DNA of 7,566 nt from Longimicrobiales bacterium. Its GTDB lineage: Bacteria; Gemmatimonadota; Gemmatimonadetes; Longimicrobiales; Gaopeijiaceae. The DNA is taken from contig JANQME010000112.1 in NCBI GenBank assembly GCA_028280205.1, forward strand, positions 1 through 7,566, written 5' to 3'. Made by a program: the position numbers and the translations under genes. The notes beneath the pieces are model-generated. The model worked only from the letters and a program-made list of their open reading frames with translations, did no database searches and had not been told where the DNA came from. Shown here piece after piece: positions 5,580 through 7,566 of this stretch. The stretch's first letter is position 1. Every line of letters begins with the position of its first letter.

Positions 5580-7566
5580 ATGAACCGCCCTCCCCGCACG
5601 AACCGCACGCCTCCGGTCCCGACGGCGCTCCTGGCGGCCTGCTGTTCGGCGCTCGCCCACGGTGCGGCCGCCCAGGCCGGTCCTGCCGTCGAGGGCGCGA
5701 CCCCAATCGTCACGACCGCCGCGGGCGAGCAGTACCGGGCCGGCGTCCTGCAGCGCTGGATCCTGGGGCGGCACTACCGGGACCTGTGGACGCAGCCCGT
5801 TCGCGTCCCCGTGCTCGACCTCGACGCCACGGCGGGCGGCCTGACGCCGACGCGGACCGGCGGAGGGATGCAGACACGCTCGCTGCGCTTCATGGGCGCG
5901 GACGGACGCGAGTACGCCTTCCGCTCGGTGGACAAGGACCCCTCGCCGGTCCTCGATTCGATCCTGCACGAGACCGTGGTGGACGACCTCGTGCAGGACG
6001 GCATCAGTGCGGCTCACCCCTACGGCGCGCTCGTCGCGTCTCCGCTTCTGGAAGCCGTGGGGATCCTGCACGTCGACCCGCAGCTCAGGGTGATGCCCGA
6101 CGACGACGCACTCGGGCCGTTCCGCGAGGAGTTCGCGGGCATGCTCGGCCTCATCGAGGAGCGTCCCGACGAGAACGACGGTGAACGCACGTCGTTCGCG
6201 GGGACCGTGCGCGTGCTCTCGAGTGAGAACCTCGCCGAACGGCTCGAAGAGGGTCCGGACGACCGGGTGGACGCCGAGGCGTATCTCGCGGCGCGCATCA
6301 CGGACGTCTTCCTGGGCGACTGGGACCGGCACCGGGGCCAGTGGCGCTGGGCCACCTTCGACACCGAGGCGCCGCGCCGGTGGCTGCCCGTGCCGCGCGA
6401 CCGCGACCAGGCCTTCTCCAAGTTCGACGGTCTGGCCACCCGGATCGTCTCACTCTACATGCCGCAGTTCGTGCGCTTCGAGGAGGAGTACCCGGACCTC
6501 CGCCGGCTGCACTGGAATGCACGCGCCATCGACCGATGGTTCCTGTCCGAGCTGGATCGGGAGACGTGGGACCGGGTCGGAGCGCGCGTGCAGGCCGCGC
6601 TCACCGACGACGTGATCGAGCAGGCGGCGTTCCGGCTCCCGATCGAGATCTACGAGATCAACGGCGAGGAGCTGCAGGCGACGCTACGCGCCCGGCGCGA
6701 CCGTCTCCACCGGGCGTGGAGCGACTTCTACGAGATGCTCGCGAAGAGAGTCGACGTGCGGGCGACGGACGAGGACGAGGTGGTGCGCATCGAGCGGGAG
6801 GAGGGTGCGCTGACCGTTTCGGTCGCCGCCCCGGGTGTCGGCCCCGATCCGTACCTTCGTCGGCGGTTCCTCGCCTCCGAGACGGACGAGGTCCGACTCT
6901 ACGCGAAGGGCGGCGACGACGAGATCACGATCACGGGGAGCGGCGATCCGGGCATCACGCTGCGCGTGGTGGGGGGCGGCTCGGACGACGTCTTCCGCGT
7001 GGAGGGGCCCGGCTCGGGGGTGCATCTCTACGACGACCAGGGCGACAACGAGGTCGAGGGCGAGAACGCGCCGTCGCTGAACACGAAGCACTTCGACGAG
7101 TGGGAGTGGACCCCCGAGGATCGCAACCAGCCGCTCGACTGGGGTCGCGCCATCCTCCCCGTCTTCTGGAGCTCGTACAACACCGACCTCGGCCTCCTTC
7201 TGGGCGGGGGCGCGCGGTTGGAGCGCTACGGCTTCCGCAAGTCGCCGTACGCGGCCGCGTTCGACGTGCGGGCGGGCTGGTCGCCGCAGCTCTCGAAGGG
7301 GCGCTTCGAGCTCGTCGGCGAATTCCGGTTCGAAAACTCGGCGCTCTTCGCCCCGGTCGCGGCCCGGGTCTCCCGGCTGGATGTGCTGCACTTCTACGGG
7401 CTCGGCAACGACACGCCGGGCGGGGACGAGCGTTTCCACCGGGTGGACCTCACGACGGCGTCGGCCGACGTCGGACTGGGCATCGAGACGGCCTCCGGGC
7501 TGATCGTCCGGGGGGGAGCACGCATCGAGCGCGCAAGCACGCAGCAGAACGTGGGTCGCTTCTTCG
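5580..7566 (+). CDS. Exported protein with a putative kinase-like domain and C-terminal outer-membrane beta-barrel (BamA/TamA-like), 3'-partial
   Basis: The reading frame is open from ATG 5580 to the window edge (662 residues, no stop). The N-terminus looks like a signal peptide: basic MNRPPRTNR, a short hydrophobic stretch and a possible AQA cleavage site after residue 33. LAAC at 18-21 also fits a lipobox, but the hydrophobic run before it is short. Residues about 92-290 hold conserved-looking blocks: GGGMQTRSLRF (94-104), YAFRSVDKDP (112-121), GDWDRHRGQWRW (246-257) and PRDRDQAFSKFDG (272-284). DRHxxQ followed by an aspartate motif resembles the catalytic loop and metal-binding site of the PI3K/FAM20/HipA-type kinase fold. 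Residues 437-493 carry three acidic G-D-D turns. From about 518 on, alternating aromatic strands and HFYGLGND look like the start of an Omp85/BamA-type barrel. In Bacteroidota, as I recall, similar regions sit behind a metallophosphoesterase domain, absent here. Kinase activity is inference; membrane location is likely. No ribosome binding site is visible. Confidence 0.8.
   Translation, partial: MNRPPRTNRTPPVPTALLAACCSALAHGAAAQAGPAVEGATPIVTTAAGEQYRAGVLQRWILGRHYRDLWTQPVRVPVLDLDATAGGLTPTRTGGGMQTRSLRFMGADGREYAFRSVDKDPSPVLDSILHETVVDDLVQDGISAAHPYGALVASPLLEAVGILHVDPQLRVMPDDDALGPFREEFAGMLGLIEERPDENDGERTSFAGTVRVLSSENLAERLEEGPDDRVDAEAYLAARITDVFLGDWDRHRGQWRWATFDTEAPRRWLPVPRDRDQAFSKFDGLATRIVSLYMPQFVRFEEEYPDLRRLHWNARAIDRWFLSELDRETWDRVGARVQAALTDDVIEQAAFRLPIEIYEINGEELQATLRARRDRLHRAWSDFYEMLAKRVDVRATDEDEVVRIEREEGALTVSVAAPGVGPDPYLRRRFLASETDEVRLYAKGGDDEITITGSGDPGITLRVVGGGSDDVFRVEGPGSGVHLYDDQGDNEVEGENAPSLNTKHFDEWEWTPEDRNQPLDWGRAILPVFWSSYNTDLGLLLGGGARLERYGFRKSPYAAAFDVRAGWSPQLSKGRFELVGEFRFENSALFAPVAARVSRLDVLHFYGLGNDTPGGDERFHRVDLTTASADVGLGIETASGLIVRGGARIERASTQQNVGRFF

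Noticed and set aside
5631..5642. Lipobox LAAC (residues 18-21) as a lipoprotein signal in the barrel gene
   Set aside because: The hydrophobic run before it is only about eight residues, a better type I cleavage site follows at residue 33, and outer-membrane barrels normally use type I signal peptides.
5438..6184. 248-codon + strand frame overlapping the start of the kinase-like/barrel gene
   Set aside because: It is Arg/Pro-rich, spans the divergent promoter region and conflicts with the frame-3 gene that has a signal peptide and conserved motifs.
5460..6332. N-terminal extension of ppk1 by 291 codons
   Set aside because: The extension is antisense to the kinase-like/barrel gene, has no PPK features, and the normal PPK1 N-terminus (LLDRE-SW) begins just after the ATG at 5459.
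6684..7439. 251-codon minus-strand open frame
   Set aside because: It is antisense to the barrel gene, has no recognisable motif and has shadow-like composition rich in Val, Arg and Pro.

Overview
This is a gene-dense, high-GC window. Its wobble positions are almost all G or C, so every frame is full of shadow ORFs. The gene content points to a Gram-negative, non-proteobacterial lineage such as Gemmatimonadota. The clues are an FG-GAP/ASPIC-UnbV secreted protein, a cytoplasmic class III cyclase fused to a TolB-like domain and TPRs, and an outer-membrane barrel protein of a kind otherwise familiar from Bacteroidota. The genes also lack clear Shine-Dalgarno sequences, and there is a possible leaderless start. 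This assignment is inference from family content, not proof.

Layout: (1) 1-1275 (+) is the 3' part of a secreted calcium-binding FG-GAP/VCBS repeat protein with a C-terminal ASPIC/UnbV-like domain; its start lies outside the window. (2) 1289-3313 (-) is a class III nucleotide cyclase with TolB-like and TPR regions, converging on gene 1 with only 13 bases between the stop codons. (3) 3336-5459 (-) is a complete polyphosphate kinase (ppk1) with all recognised catalytic residues. It lies 22 bases upstream of the cyclase on the same strand, so a ppk1-cyclase operon is likely. (4) 5460-5579 is a 120-base divergent regulatory region with clustered GTAC palindromes, an imperfect inverted repeat and the same TACCTT hexamer on both strands. 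(5) 5580-7566 (+) runs off the right edge. It encodes an exported protein that appears to join a kinase-like module (GGxQT...DKDP, DRHxxQ, DRDQ), a short acidic repeat segment and the start of an outer-membrane beta-barrel. No stretch longer than 300 bases is without a gene.

How they may fit together: PPK1 makes polyphosphate from ATP, and the co-transcribed cyclase would couple a second messenger to protein-protein scaffolding. The divergent surface protein may share their control region. The two most interesting points are the kinase-like/barrel fusion and the cyclase, whose two classical base-selecting residues (Lys and Asp) are replaced by Gln66 and Gly117 although its metal and transition-state residues are intact. 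I found no CRISPR array, insertion sequence, tRNA or rRNA.
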